24,561 bases of DNA, taken from positions 1 to 24,561 of the forward strand of contig CAZQVN010000053.1 of NCBI GenBank assembly GCA_964596775.1. The letters are read 5' to 3'. This stretch comes from CAZQVN01 sp964596775 (GTDB lineage: Bacteria > Eisenbacteria > RBG-16-71-46 > JABDJR01 > JAWXBZ01). Shown here in pieces: positions 16,016-23,396 of the stretch (positions are counted from its first letter, which is position 1; every line of letters starts with the position of its first letter). The notes under the pieces were generated by a model. That model made no database searches, was not told where the DNA came from, and saw only the letters and a program-made list of their open reading frames with translations. A program made the translations under genes and the position numbers.

Positions 16016-18016
16016 TCAGCGGCCGCGTTCGGACGGCCGGAGCGGAACCCGGACCAGCGGAACCAGCGTCGCATCGCCGGCCTCGACGACATCGAGGAGT
16101 TCGCGCAGTGTCCCGAAGTCCCCGACCGGCACATGCGCCCTGTTCAGGACCAGGACACGCTGATGAACGAGGCTCGTTCCGTCGAACGACCAGATCGACC
16201 GGTAGCGGCCGGCCGAGTTCTGAAAGTCGACGAGGTCCGGAACACTGTCGATCCTCCACTCCCGTGGAATGCCAAGCGTCACATTGTCGGTTTCGGAGCG
16301 CGCGTAGGGAAAGAACACCGGTTCGCGGCGATTTCCCGGCGGCGGCCACCGGTCCTCTCCGCGGGTCATGGCTCCGGGGTTGACGAGAAGACGTTCGTCG
16401 GCCCTCTGCCCGATGCGCGCCGCGCTGACATCCATCTCCACGGACAGGTTCCGGTCCATGTTGTCGCGATTGATCGGAGAGAAACCCGTGATGGCGAGAC
16501 CGGGAATCGTCCGGCGGAATGAATCGTTCAGCGCGCTCTTCAGCGCGTCGTCCCCGGCGGACAGCGTGGTCCGGGCGGCGATCTCGGCCTGGCCGGCATA
16601 GTCGATCCGGACGTTGCCGTCGATCCCTCCATCCGGCGTGAGGCTCAGCTTCGCCGATCGCATGACGGTATTGACCCCGGCTTCGTCCATCGGCGTGCGC
16701 GTGAACCGGGCGCCGCGCGGATCCGCCACGAGCGCGGTGATCCCCTGGACGTACCAGGGCAGGGCACCGGGCGGCGCAAACGGCGTTCCCGGCGAAAAGA
16801 AGAAGGCCCGGCTCGTATCCGGGCTGACCGCGACGACCGTCCTGCTGAACTGGGCCGGCGACTGCAGTTCGTGGTGGAAGAACGCGCGATCGCGGTCGAC
16901 GACGAAGGCGCGGTGCGCCTCGATCCCCTGGGCGCGTAGGGCGGCCACGAACAGGAGGTGAACTCCCTCATGGTTCGTGACGCCCGCGGCCAGAACCGAG
17001 TCGGCCGTGGCGGAGCCGCCGAGAGGGGGACCATCGGTTCCGGAGGCGATCCCCGGCGCAAGATGACTCGATGCGAGGACATAGGCGCGGCGGATGCGCC
17101 CCTCGAAATCGTCCGGCAGGCCGCCGACCGACGCGAGCGCATCCCGGAGAAGGTCGCTGCCGGCGGAAAAACGCTCCTCCCGGGCCGCGGCTTCTGCCGC
17201 GAAAACATCCCAGTAGTCCTGCGGCGCGGCGGCGATGGTCGTATAAGTCGTCACGAGTCTCGGGCGCGTTTCGACCACCGGCGGACCGAACGGCTCCGCG
17301 GGCCGCCCGGGAAGGTTGCGGATTTCGAACCGCACGGCATCCAGGCTGTCCGAGCCTTCCGGGACCAGCGGTAGGACGAGCGGGTCCCAGGTTTCCGCGC
17401 CGACCAGCGTCCAGTGCGAGGTGAGCGCAAGCCCGGGCCTCCATTCGAAACGGGAGACGAGACAGGGAATGTCGTGCTGGAAAACCCATCCCGACAGGGG
17501 TGGAACCGCCCCTCCGACGATTTCATAGCGGTACTCGATGATGTCCCCGGCGGAAACATCCGGAATCCGGACCCGGATTTCGGTCATGCCGTCGGCGTTA
17601 CTGCGCCTGTCCAGGGATTCCATGTTCGTGAGTTCCGCTTCGCGTCCGTTCGGCTTGACGGATCGGGCCTCGAGCGATTCCAGCCGCTGGGCCGGATCGG
17701 CAAGGACAATCCTCAGGTCCCTCCAGTCGATCCCCTCGGCGGTAAGAATCTTGATCCGGCGGTGCAGGGTCTGGCGGCGCACGCTCCCCCGGTCATCGGC
17801 CCCGCCCTGCTCGAACAGGATGACGGCAGGCTGCGACCCCAGGGGATCCGGCTCCATCTGCAGTTCCTCCCGGGCGATCGGGGGCCAGTCACCGCCGGCC
17901 GCCTCCCCGATCGGGAGCCCGAGCAGAAGGGCCGCGAAGACCCCGGCCGCAGAAACCGCTTGCAATCCGCCGTACGATAATCTAAACAAATGCTTAGCTG
18001 AACAGGGAGGCTTCAC
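16016..18016 (-). CDS. Exported DUF3857/transglutaminase-like protein, probably catalytically dead
   Basis: Predicted 666 residues from GTG at 18016, chosen because AAAGGA lies five bases before it and the N-terminus (MKPPCSAKHLFRLSYGG, then a hydrophobic VSAAGVFAALLLGLPIG) then looks like a signal peptide. A TTG at 17989 is the alternative. The first third matches DUF3857 (RRIKILTAEGIDWRDLRIV, SAGDIIEYRYEIVGG, VSRFEWRPGLALTSHW). The middle matches a transglutaminase-like core (VHLLFVAALRAQGIEAHRAFV, GALPWYVQGITALVAD). In relatives this core carries GDCKD and later His and Asp; here the cysteine position holds TNHEGV (about 16945-16985) and the His/Asp regions read QFSRTVVAV and FFFSPGTPF. 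The last third is beta-rich. It converges on the phosphodiesterase gene, 14 bases apart. Confidence 0.84.
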   Translation of the reverse strand: MKPPCSAKHLFRLSYGGLQAVSAAGVFAALLLGLPIGEAAGGDWPPIAREELQMEPDPLGSQPAVILFEQGGADDRGSVRRQTLHRRIKILTAEGIDWRDLRIVLADPAQRLESLEARSVKPNGREAELTNMESLDRRSNADGMTEIRVRIPDVSAGDIIEYRYEIVGGAVPPLSGWVFQHDIPCLVSRFEWRPGLALTSHWTLVGAETWDPLVLPLVPEGSDSLDAVRFEIRNLPGRPAEPFGPPVVETRPRLVTTYTTIAAAPQDYWDVFAAEAAAREERFSAGSDLLRDALASVGGLPDDFEGRIRRAYVLASSHLAPGIASGTDGPPLGGSATADSVLAAGVTNHEGVHLLFVAALRAQGIEAHRAFVVDRDRAFFHHELQSPAQFSRTVVAVSPDTSRAFFFSPGTPFAPPGALPWYVQGITALVADPRGARFTRTPMDEAGVNTVMRSAKLSLTPDGGIDGNVRIDYAGQAEIAARTTLSAGDDALKSALNDSFRRTIPGLAITGFSPINRDNMDRNLSVEMDVSAARIGQRADERLLVNPGAMTRGEDRWPPPGNRREPVFFPYARSETDNVTLGIPREWRIDSVPDLVDFQNSAGRYRSIWSFDGTSLVHQRVLVLNRAHVPVGDFGTLRELLDVVEAGDATLVPLVRVPLRPSERGR
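17976..17997 (+). promoter_or_regulatory. Candidate mrfA -10 element and 16-bp operator
   Basis: GATAAT (17976-17981) is followed at once by CTAAACAAATGCTTAG (17982-17997), an imperfect palindrome (CTAAACA / TGCTTAG). The mrfA TTG lies 21 bases further on. I see no good -35. The 16-mer resembles the one before dinB. The whole site lies inside the 5' coding part of the divergent DUF3857 gene if that gene starts at 18016. Confidence 0.42.
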
Positions 18017-18017
18017 C

Positions 18018-20408
18018 TTGATCCTTTCATCCGATGAACCCGCGGGGATTGGCCCCGCTTTCCCGGTTTCGAAGCCCGGAATCGACATGGAGTCGTTTCT
18101 GGGCGCCCTGGCGGGCGATCCCGCCACCGGAGACAGTATCCGTCACATCGAGCGGCTTCCCGCCCGGGAAGCCCGCTTTTCCGGCCTTGAAAGGCCCCTG
18201 CCGGCCCGCCTCGTTCAGGCCCTGGATCGAATCGGCATCCGGAGACTGTACACGCATCAGGCCCAGTCCATCGAGGCGGCCCGAAAAGGGCTGAACCTCG
18301 TTCTCGTCACCGGTACCGCCAGCGGCAAGACCCTGGCCTACAACCTTCCGACACTCGAGCGGCTGCTCGCCGAGGAACAGGGTACCGCCCTGTACCTGTT
18401 CCCCACGAAGGCGCTGGCCCAGGATCAGCTCAAGGGACTGACCCGCCTGCTCGAAAACGATCCGGACCTCGCCCGATCCGTCCATCCCGGCGTCTTCGAC
18501 GGGGACACATCGCAGTCGGCGCGCCGTTCGATCCGGGATCGCTCGCGGCTCATCCTCTCCAATCCCGACATGCTGCACCGGGCGATACTCCCCTACCACG
18601 GACGCTGGAGCCGGTTCTTCGAAAACCTCCGCGTCGTGGTCATCGACGAGGTTCATACCTACCGGGGGATCTTCGGGTCCAACGTGGCCAACGTGATCCG
18701 GCGCCTGAGGCGCGTGGCCGCCCACTACGGGGCCGACCCGATTTTCATTTCCTCCTCGGCCACGATCCGGAATCCGCTGTCCCTCGCCCGGGAGATCACC
18801 GGACTCGACACGGTGGAGATCAGCGACGACGGGTCGCCGCGCGGACCGAAATGGTTCGTGTTCTGGAATCCGCCGTTCGTCGATGAGGCGCGCGTGGAGC
18901 GCCGGAGCAGCAACGTGGAGGCCATGAATCTGCTGGTCCGCCTCGTCCGGAGCGGGGTGCAGTCGATCGTCTTCACGAAGGCGCGGGTCACGGCGGAACT
19001 CATCTTCAAGTACGCCCGCGATATTCTTCTGAAGGACGGCCGCGGACTGGCCGCCGGGCTTTCCCCCTACCGGGGCGGCTACCTTCCGTCCGAGCGGCGC
19101 GACATCGAGCGTCGCCTGTTTTCCGGCGAGCTGCTCGGAGTCGTCAGCACGAACGCGCTCGAACTCGGCATCGACATCGGCGGACTGGATGCCTCGGTAC
19201 TCGTCGGTTTTCCGGGCACGATCGCCTCCATGTGGCAGCAGGCGGGACGGGCCGGACGTGGAGAGCGTGCGGCCCTGACTCTCTGGGTGGCCTACAACGA
19301 CCCGATCGACCAGTACCTGGTGCGTCATCCGGAGTACGTGTTCGGCACGCCCCCCGAAGCGGCGGTCGTCGACCCGGAAAATCCCTACATCCTGGCCGGA
19401 CACCTCTCCGCCGCGGCATTTGAACTGCCCCTGGGGCCGGCCGACGGGGCGCTGTTCGGGGCCACCGCCTCCGGCGTCATCGAGGCGCTCGAGGAATCGG
19501 AGAAGCTGACCGCCATCGACGATCGCCACTACTGGGGCACGACCGATTTTCCCGCCGCACTCGTCAACCTGCGCACGATCTCCGACGACACGTTCACGAT
19601 CGTGGACGTTTCCAGGGACAACACGGTGATCGGCAACGTGGATGCGATCAGCGCACCGGAACTCGTGTATCCGGAGGCCATCTATCTCCACGAGGGGGAA
19701 ACGTTCTTCGTCCAGAAACTGGATCTGGCGGAGCACGTGGCGTACGTCCGCCCGATTGCGGTGGACTACTACACGCAGCCCGTGCTCGACACGTCGATCC
19801 GCGTGGAGTCCCTGAAGGAGGAACGTGCGCTGCGCGGCGAACGGCTGACGCTGCACGACGGCGTCGTGACCTGGGCCACGACCATGTTCAAGAAGATCCG
19901 TTTCGGAAGCACGGACTCCATCGGATACAAGAACCTCGACCTTCCACCCCAGCACCTGAGGACCGTGTGCATGGGATGGTCGCCTTCCCCGGACGTGAAA
20001 CGCACGGTCCGCGACCAGGGACGGAATCCGGCGGAAGGGCTTTCGGGGATCCGCAATCTCCTCATCACGGTGCTCCCCCTGTTCGCGATGTGCGACCGGT
20101 CCGATGTCGGCGGCATCATCGACTCGTCCAACCTCGGCACGCCCACCCTGTTCCTCTACGACCGCTTTGCCGGTGGACTCGGTTTTTCCGAAACGGGATA
20201 CGTGCGTTTCGAGGAACTCGTCGGCGAGTCCCTGCGGATTCTCGAAGAGTGCCCCTGCGCGGAGGGATGTCCGTCCTGCGTGGGACTGCCGGTGCTCAGG
20301 CCGGCCCAGCACCAGGACCCGGACCTGATGAACGGCTTTCCGATCCCCGACAAGGCGGCGGCGCGGGTCATGCTCCTGGCCCTGGTTCATGAACTCCAGT
20401 CTGTCTGA
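18018..20408 (+). CDS. mrfA: MrfA/YprA-type DEAD/H-box repair helicase with DUF1998 domain
   Basis: Predicted 796 residues. 3'-5' helicase family that in Bacillus works with the exonuclease MrfB in excision of mitomycin C damage. The start TTG at 18018 has GGGAGG seven bases upstream; ATG at 18087 is the fallback. Seen: TGTASGKT (Walker A, K104), YLFPTKALAQDQ, DEVH (210-213), SSSATI, the second RecA lobe with STNALELGIDIGGLD and the motif VI QQAGRAGRG, then a C-terminal DUF1998-type region with ECPCAEGCPSCVG (four cysteines, about 20251-20281, probably a metal site) and LYDRFAGGLGFSE. Length and order fit YprA (about 750 residues). mrfB overlaps its end by 20 bases. Confidence 0.9.
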   Translation: MILSSDEPAGIGPAFPVSKPGIDMESFLGALAGDPATGDSIRHIERLPAREARFSGLERPLPARLVQALDRIGIRRLYTHQAQSIEAARKGLNLVLVTGTASGKTLAYNLPTLERLLAEEQGTALYLFPTKALAQDQLKGLTRLLENDPDLARSVHPGVFDGDTSQSARRSIRDRSRLILSNPDMLHRAILPYHGRWSRFFENLRVVVIDEVHTYRGIFGSNVANVIRRLRRVAAHYGADPIFISSSATIRNPLSLAREITGLDTVEISDDGSPRGPKWFVFWNPPFVDEARVERRSSNVEAMNLLVRLVRSGVQSIVFTKARVTAELIFKYARDILLKDGRGLAAGLSPYRGGYLPSERRDIERRLFSGELLGVVSTNALELGIDIGGLDASVLVGFPGTIASMWQQAGRAGRGERAALTLWVAYNDPIDQYLVRHPEYVFGTPPEAAVVDPENPYILAGHLSAAAFELPLGPADGALFGATASGVIEALEESEKLTAIDDRHYWGTTDFPAALVNLRTISDDTFTIVDVSRDNTVIGNVDAISAPELVYPEAIYLHEGETFFVQKLDLAEHVAYVRPIAVDYYTQPVLDTSIRVESLKEERALRGERLTLHDGVVTWATTMFKKIRFGSTDSIGYKNLDLPPQHLRTVCMGWSPSPDVKRTVRDQGRNPAEGLSGIRNLLITVLPLFAMCDRSDVGGIIDSSNLGTPTLFLYDRFAGGLGFSETGYVRFEELVGESLRILEECPCAEGCPSCVGLPVLRPAQHQDPDLMNGFPIPDKAAARVMLLALVHELQSV

Positions 20409-21246
20409 ACGGCTGGCCCGGCTGGCCCGCCGGAGATCCGGATCCTCCCCCGAACGGGACCGCCGGCCGGGCGGGCCGGTGAGTTTGCCGGAAGGTCGCG
20501 CGGCGTCGCATCGATCCATGGAGACGATGCTCTCGGGAATCGAGATCGTGACGCCGGCGGGCGCCTGCTTTCTTCACGAGCGACACCTTGCCCGGCTGCC
20601 CGGTACGGATCCCGCCATCGCGAGCCGGCTGCGACTGCGACTCGGCGCCCCGCTGCCGGAGGATCTCGAGCGCGACCCCGCGGTTCGGCTGTGGCGGGAG
20701 CAGGGAGTCGAATCGGCGGCGTTCCTGGATCTCGAAACGACCGGTTTCGGCACGGGACCGATCATTCTCGCCGGCGTCCTGGCTTTCTACGAAGGGGAGT
20801 ATCGATTCCGCATTTACCTTGCCCGGAACTACGCGGAAGAAGGGCCGATGATCGAAGCACTGGCCGCGGATCTCCGCCGGCGCCCGGTCCTGATCACCTA
20901 TAACGGAAAGTCGTATGACCTTCCCTTCCTGCGCGAGCGGCGGGGGCGCCTCCGGCTCGGGAGCGAACCGCCCAGGGCCGTCTTCGACGTTCTCCACGCG
21001 GCGCGCCGCAGGTGGAAGGGGCGCTTTTCCGATCTCCGCCTGTCCACGCTGGAGCATCACCTCTTCCGGCGCCCCCGAATCCTGGACATCCCGGGACGGG
21101 ACATTCCGGCCGTGTACCACCGTTTCGTGCGCAGCGGAAACGCGGCTGCGCTCGTGCCGATCCTCCAGCACAACCTCGTGGACCTCTACTCCCTCTGCGA
21201 GGTGACCGAACGGGTCCTCGCCACCCATCCACAGGCCCGGACTTGA
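20389..21246 (+). CDS. mrfB: MrfB/YprB-type DEDD exonuclease
   Basis: Predicted 285 residues. RNase H-fold 3'-5' exonuclease family that partners MrfA in repair. Visible catalytic frame: FLDLETTGF (D114, E116), ITYNGKSYDLPFLRER (N172, D177) and HNLVDLYSL (H261, D265). The pattern LRLSTLEHHLFRR...DIPGRDIPAVYHRFVRSG between them is typical of YprB. It is shorter than the Bacillus protein, which as I recall has an added C-terminal region. The first ~40 residues are Arg/Ser/Pro-rich and may be disordered; ATG at 20518 is an alternative start. The 20-base overlap with mrfA implies coupled translation. Confidence 0.88.
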   Translation: MNSSLSERLARLARRRSGSSPERDRRPGGPVSLPEGRAASHRSMETMLSGIEIVTPAGACFLHERHLARLPGTDPAIASRLRLRLGAPLPEDLERDPAVRLWREQGVESAAFLDLETTGFGTGPIILAGVLAFYEGEYRFRIYLARNYAEEGPMIEALAADLRRRPVLITYNGKSYDLPFLRERRGRLRLGSEPPRAVFDVLHAARRRWKGRFSDLRLSTLEHHLFRRPRILDIPGRDIPAVYHRFVRSGNAAALVPILQHNLVDLYSLCEVTERVLATHPQART

Positions 21247-21605
21247 GCCGAAAAACTGTCCGGAAACAGCCAGTCAAAAGAGTAGTATTGGGGCATCCGG
21301 ACCGTTTTCGCGCGATTTTGGGTAAGAGGGCGCAAAGAGCGGGAGGAAGGACGACGAATCGTGTATGATTGTGCTGTTCATTTTGATTCCCGGCTCATTG
21401 ACGGCGCTGGAGTGTCGAAAATACTATTAACGGGATACGCGTCGTCAGCCTTTTGTCTGGAACCCGGAATGAATTCCTGTCCGGGCTTTACCCTGGCTGG
21501 ATGGCTTGTCCTCTTGCTTGGTCGTATGGTTCTGGACTCACCTGGCTTTCGCTATCAGCGCGGGCGGTGAGGCCGGGCGCAAAAGTGCATCTGAAGGAGG
21601 AATCG
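21247..21605. other. Intergenic region with promoter and long leader of the paralog array
   Basis: About 360 bases between mrfB and the first paralog. No convincing terminator for mrfB is seen. The promoter at 21398-21427 would leave a leader of about 170 bases before the ATG at 21606. The leader contains a small inverted repeat (CCCGGA 21463-21468, TCCGGG 21480-21485) and ends in a near-perfect SD (AAGGAGG). No riboswitch class was recognised. Confidence 0.6.
21398..21427 (+). promoter_or_regulatory. Sigma70-type promoter of first paralog
   Basis: TTGACG (21398-21403), 18-base spacer, TACTAT (21422-21427); each box matches consensus at five of six positions. Transcript start expected near 21434. 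Confidence 0.62.
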
Positions 21606-22286
21606 ATGAAGAAGGCTACACTGGCCGCGGGTTTTCTGGCGCTCGGCGCCCTGGCGTTTGGAGTACCGTCCGCGGAGGCCACACCGGGGGCTACACCGAA
21701 GATCCTGCTGCATGTGGGTCCGACGACCACGAAGAATGCGTGCACAACGAACTTTTCCGCCTCAGCGCCGAACTGCGCGGGCGCTGTGACCACCGGTGGG
21801 CTCTACACGCCGAACCTCTACTACCTGTACGTAGCCACTTACACGCCGAATTTCGGCCCCGGTGTCGGCGTTACGGGCCTGCAGTTCGGAATCCAGTACA
21901 ACAACGCCGCGGGAGCCGGCGTCGATGTTTTCGGCTGGACCCTGTGCGCGACGCTGGAGTTTGCGACTCCGAGCCCGGTATGGCCCGCATCCGGGGGCGG
22001 CAACCTGATCACGTGGAGTGGTTGCCAGGTTGCTGCCGAAATGGCTCCGGCCGGTTATTTCTACATGGGGTCCTATACGCCGGACACGATGAGGCTGACT
22101 GCGCGCCCGGTGGATGGCAAAGCCAAGACATCGAACTGTTCGAACGTGGAAACCGAAATCGTGGCCGGCGACCTGGGCTTCGCGGCCTTCGGCGGATCCT
22201 CCGGGTGCAACCCCTGCATTGCCGATTGCGCCCCGGTTCCGGTCGAGTCCACAACCTGGAGCAACGTCAAGACACTGTTGCGATAG
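21606..22286 (+). CDS. Cysteine-rich secreted protein, paralog 1 of 3, unknown family
   Basis: Predicted 226 residues. ATG at 21606 follows AAGGAGG by five bases. Signal peptide MKKATLAAGFLALGALAFG..., cleavage near residue 25 (SAEA/T). The mature part opens PKILLHVGPTTTKNAC and carries YYLYV, GLQFGIQYN, a central VDVFGWTLCATLEF, GGGNLITW..C, AGYFYMGSYTPD, RPVDGKAK, DLGFAAFGG and CNPCIADC, ending VESTTWSNVKTLLR. Conserved cysteines suggest disulfides. No enzyme motif or known domain is recognised. It has its own promoter and a strong terminator, so it is probably well expressed by itself. A surface, extracellular or structural role is only inference from export and cysteine content. Confidence 0.85.
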   Translation: MKKATLAAGFLALGALAFGVPSAEATPGATPKILLHVGPTTTKNACTTNFSASAPNCAGAVTTGGLYTPNLYYLYVATYTPNFGPGVGVTGLQFGIQYNNAAGAGVDVFGWTLCATLEFATPSPVWPASGGGNLITWSGCQVAAEMAPAGYFYMGSYTPDTMRLTARPVDGKAKTSNCSNVETEIVAGDLGFAAFGGSSGCNPCIADCAPVPVESTTWSNVKTLLR

Positions 22287-22320
22287 CAGTCCCCGAAACG
22301 GGCTCAACGAGCTTCAAGGA

Positions 22321-22358
22321 AACGTCCCCCTTCTATCCTGAAGGGGGACGTTTTTTTT
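22321..22358 (+). terminator. Intrinsic terminator of paralog 1
   Basis: Perfect 13-bp stem (AACGTCCCCCTTC with GAAGGGGGACGTT, 22321-22333 and 22340-22352) around a 6-base loop, followed by a run of eight T (22351-22358). It lies 34 bases after the stop. Confidence 0.95.
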
Positions 22359-22452
22359 GCCTTGACCCGGAAGTTCGCCACCGTGGCCACCGGAGGATGG
22401 GCAGACGGTTTTCCGGTCCAGGGCGGTTTCCAGCGGCAATTCACATATGGGG

Positions 22453-22481
22453 TTGACAGGTTTTTGAGGGACGCTTAGCTT
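22453..22481 (+). promoter_or_regulatory. Sigma70-type promoter of second paralog
   Basis: Consensus -35 TTGACA (22453-22458), 17-base spacer, weak -10 TAGCTT (22476-22481). The start site near 22488 would give an 80-base leader that contains a small hairpin (ATCCCC..GGGGAT, about 22508-22525). Confidence 0.52.
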
Positions 22482-22568
22482 CTAGGGGCTCCATTAGCCT
22501 CAGTAACTATCCCCTCTTCCGGGGATGTAACGGGTCTGCTCGCAAGGGTCCACCAAGGGAGGATTTCA

Positions 22569-23300
22569 ATGAACAAGGCTAAATTCGTCGCCGGGCTGTT
22601 GCTTGTCGGCATCACCGCAGTCACGGCTGTGCCGGCGTTCGCGGTGCCGTTCGACAATCGGCCCAAGATTCTCGTGCACGTCAAGAGCACGACCACCAAG
22701 AACGCCTGTACTTTCGGCAGCGCCGGAATCACGAACTGCGCCGACCCGGCTCAGGTGACGGTCAAGGGAACCCTGACGCCCCTGAACGGCCCCGGTTACT
22801 ACTATATTTACCTCCTCGTGGCCAAGGGCTCCCTGGACAACCTCGCCGGGCTCCAGTGCGGCATCGCGTACCAGAACAACAATGCCGCCGACAACGGCGA
22901 CCGGGAAAAGATCGACGTCTTCGGGTGGACGCTCTGCGCGAAGCTGGAGTTCATTTCGCCGGGCACGAACGCGTGGCCGAAGCCGGGCGGCGGCAACCTC
23001 ATCACCTGGGACTCCTCGACCGAATGCCAGACCGGTGAAGTGGCTGTGGCCGGCTACTTCTATGCCGCAGCCTACAACAATCCGGACTTTTTCGCGGTCA
23101 CGCCGCGGCCGGTCGACGGCGTCGCAAAAGTAGCCCGCTGCAACAATGCGGAGACGACCCTGGCGGCCAGTGATCTCGGCTGGGCACAGTTTTCCGCCGG
23201 CGCCACGACCGCCGGCTGCAACCCGTGCATCATGCTCTGCCCCCCCGTCGCCGTTGAAGAGACGACCTGGGGCGGCATCAAGTCTCTATACAGCAACTAA
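22569..23300 (+). CDS. Cysteine-rich secreted protein, paralog 2 of 3, unknown family
   Basis: Predicted 243 residues. ATG at 22569 follows GGGAGGA by five bases. Signal peptide MNKAKFVAGLLLVGITAVTA..., cleavage after PAFA (about residue 25). It aligns with paralog 1 from end to end: PKILVHVKSTTTKNAC, YYYIYLL, GLQCGIAYQ, KIDVFGWTLCAKLEF, WPKPGGGNLITW, AGYFYAAAYNNPD, RPVDGVAK, the C-N-A-E-T segment, DLGWAQF and CNPCIMLC, ending VEETTWGGIKSLYSN. It is longer than paralog 1 through small insertions (around NNNAADNGDREK). It has an extra cysteine (GLQCG) where paralog 1 has Phe. It has its own promoter and terminator. Function unknown. Confidence 0.87.
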   Translation: MNKAKFVAGLLLVGITAVTAVPAFAVPFDNRPKILVHVKSTTTKNACTFGSAGITNCADPAQVTVKGTLTPLNGPGYYYIYLLVAKGSLDNLAGLQCGIAYQNNNAADNGDREKIDVFGWTLCAKLEFISPGTNAWPKPGGGNLITWDSSTECQTGEVAVAGYFYAAAYNNPDFFAVTPRPVDGVAKVARCNNAETTLAASDLGWAQFSAGATTAGCNPCIMLCPPVAVEETTWGGIKSLYSN

Positions 23301-23328
23301 GCGCCTTTTCAGTTCCTGGTGGATTCTG

Positions 23329-23365
23329 GAGGGAGGTGGCCCGGTGGCTGCCTCCCTCATTTTTT
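23329..23365 (+). terminator. Intrinsic terminator of paralog 2
   Basis: GAGGGAGG (23329-23336) pairs with CCTCCCTC (23351-23358); the stem continues after a 2-base internal bulge as GGC/GCC and is followed by ATTTTTT (T run 23360-23365). Confidence 0.82.
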
Positions 23366-23396
23366 CAGCCGCGTTCTTGCCCCTCGAAAGGGAACA

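Noticed and set aside
15999..16018. Small hairpin formed by the convergent stops of the phosphodiesterase and DUF3857 genes
   Set aside because: Only four to five base pairs plus the TGA/TCA ends and no T-run; too weak to call a terminator.
13602..16349. A 915-codon open frame on the minus strand opposite the phosphodiesterase
   Set aside because: It mirrors the third-codon GC bias of the real gene, has Arg/Gly/His-rich composition, no domain, and conflicts with clear phosphodiesterase, TPR and DUF3857 sequences.
18027..20519. An 830-codon open frame on the minus strand opposite mrfA
   Set aside because: Composition is that of a GC-rich shadow; the helicase motifs on the plus strand are unmistakable.
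21361..21570. A 69-codon frame in the leader of paralog 1
   Set aside because: No SD, unusual composition, and it lies between the promoter and the start of a well-supported gene; it would begin upstream of the predicted transcript start.
21434..21605. Riboswitch in the long leader of paralog 1
   Set aside because: I could not match any class (for example c-di-GMP, SAM or cobalamin) to conserved bases; only a small inverted repeat is visible.
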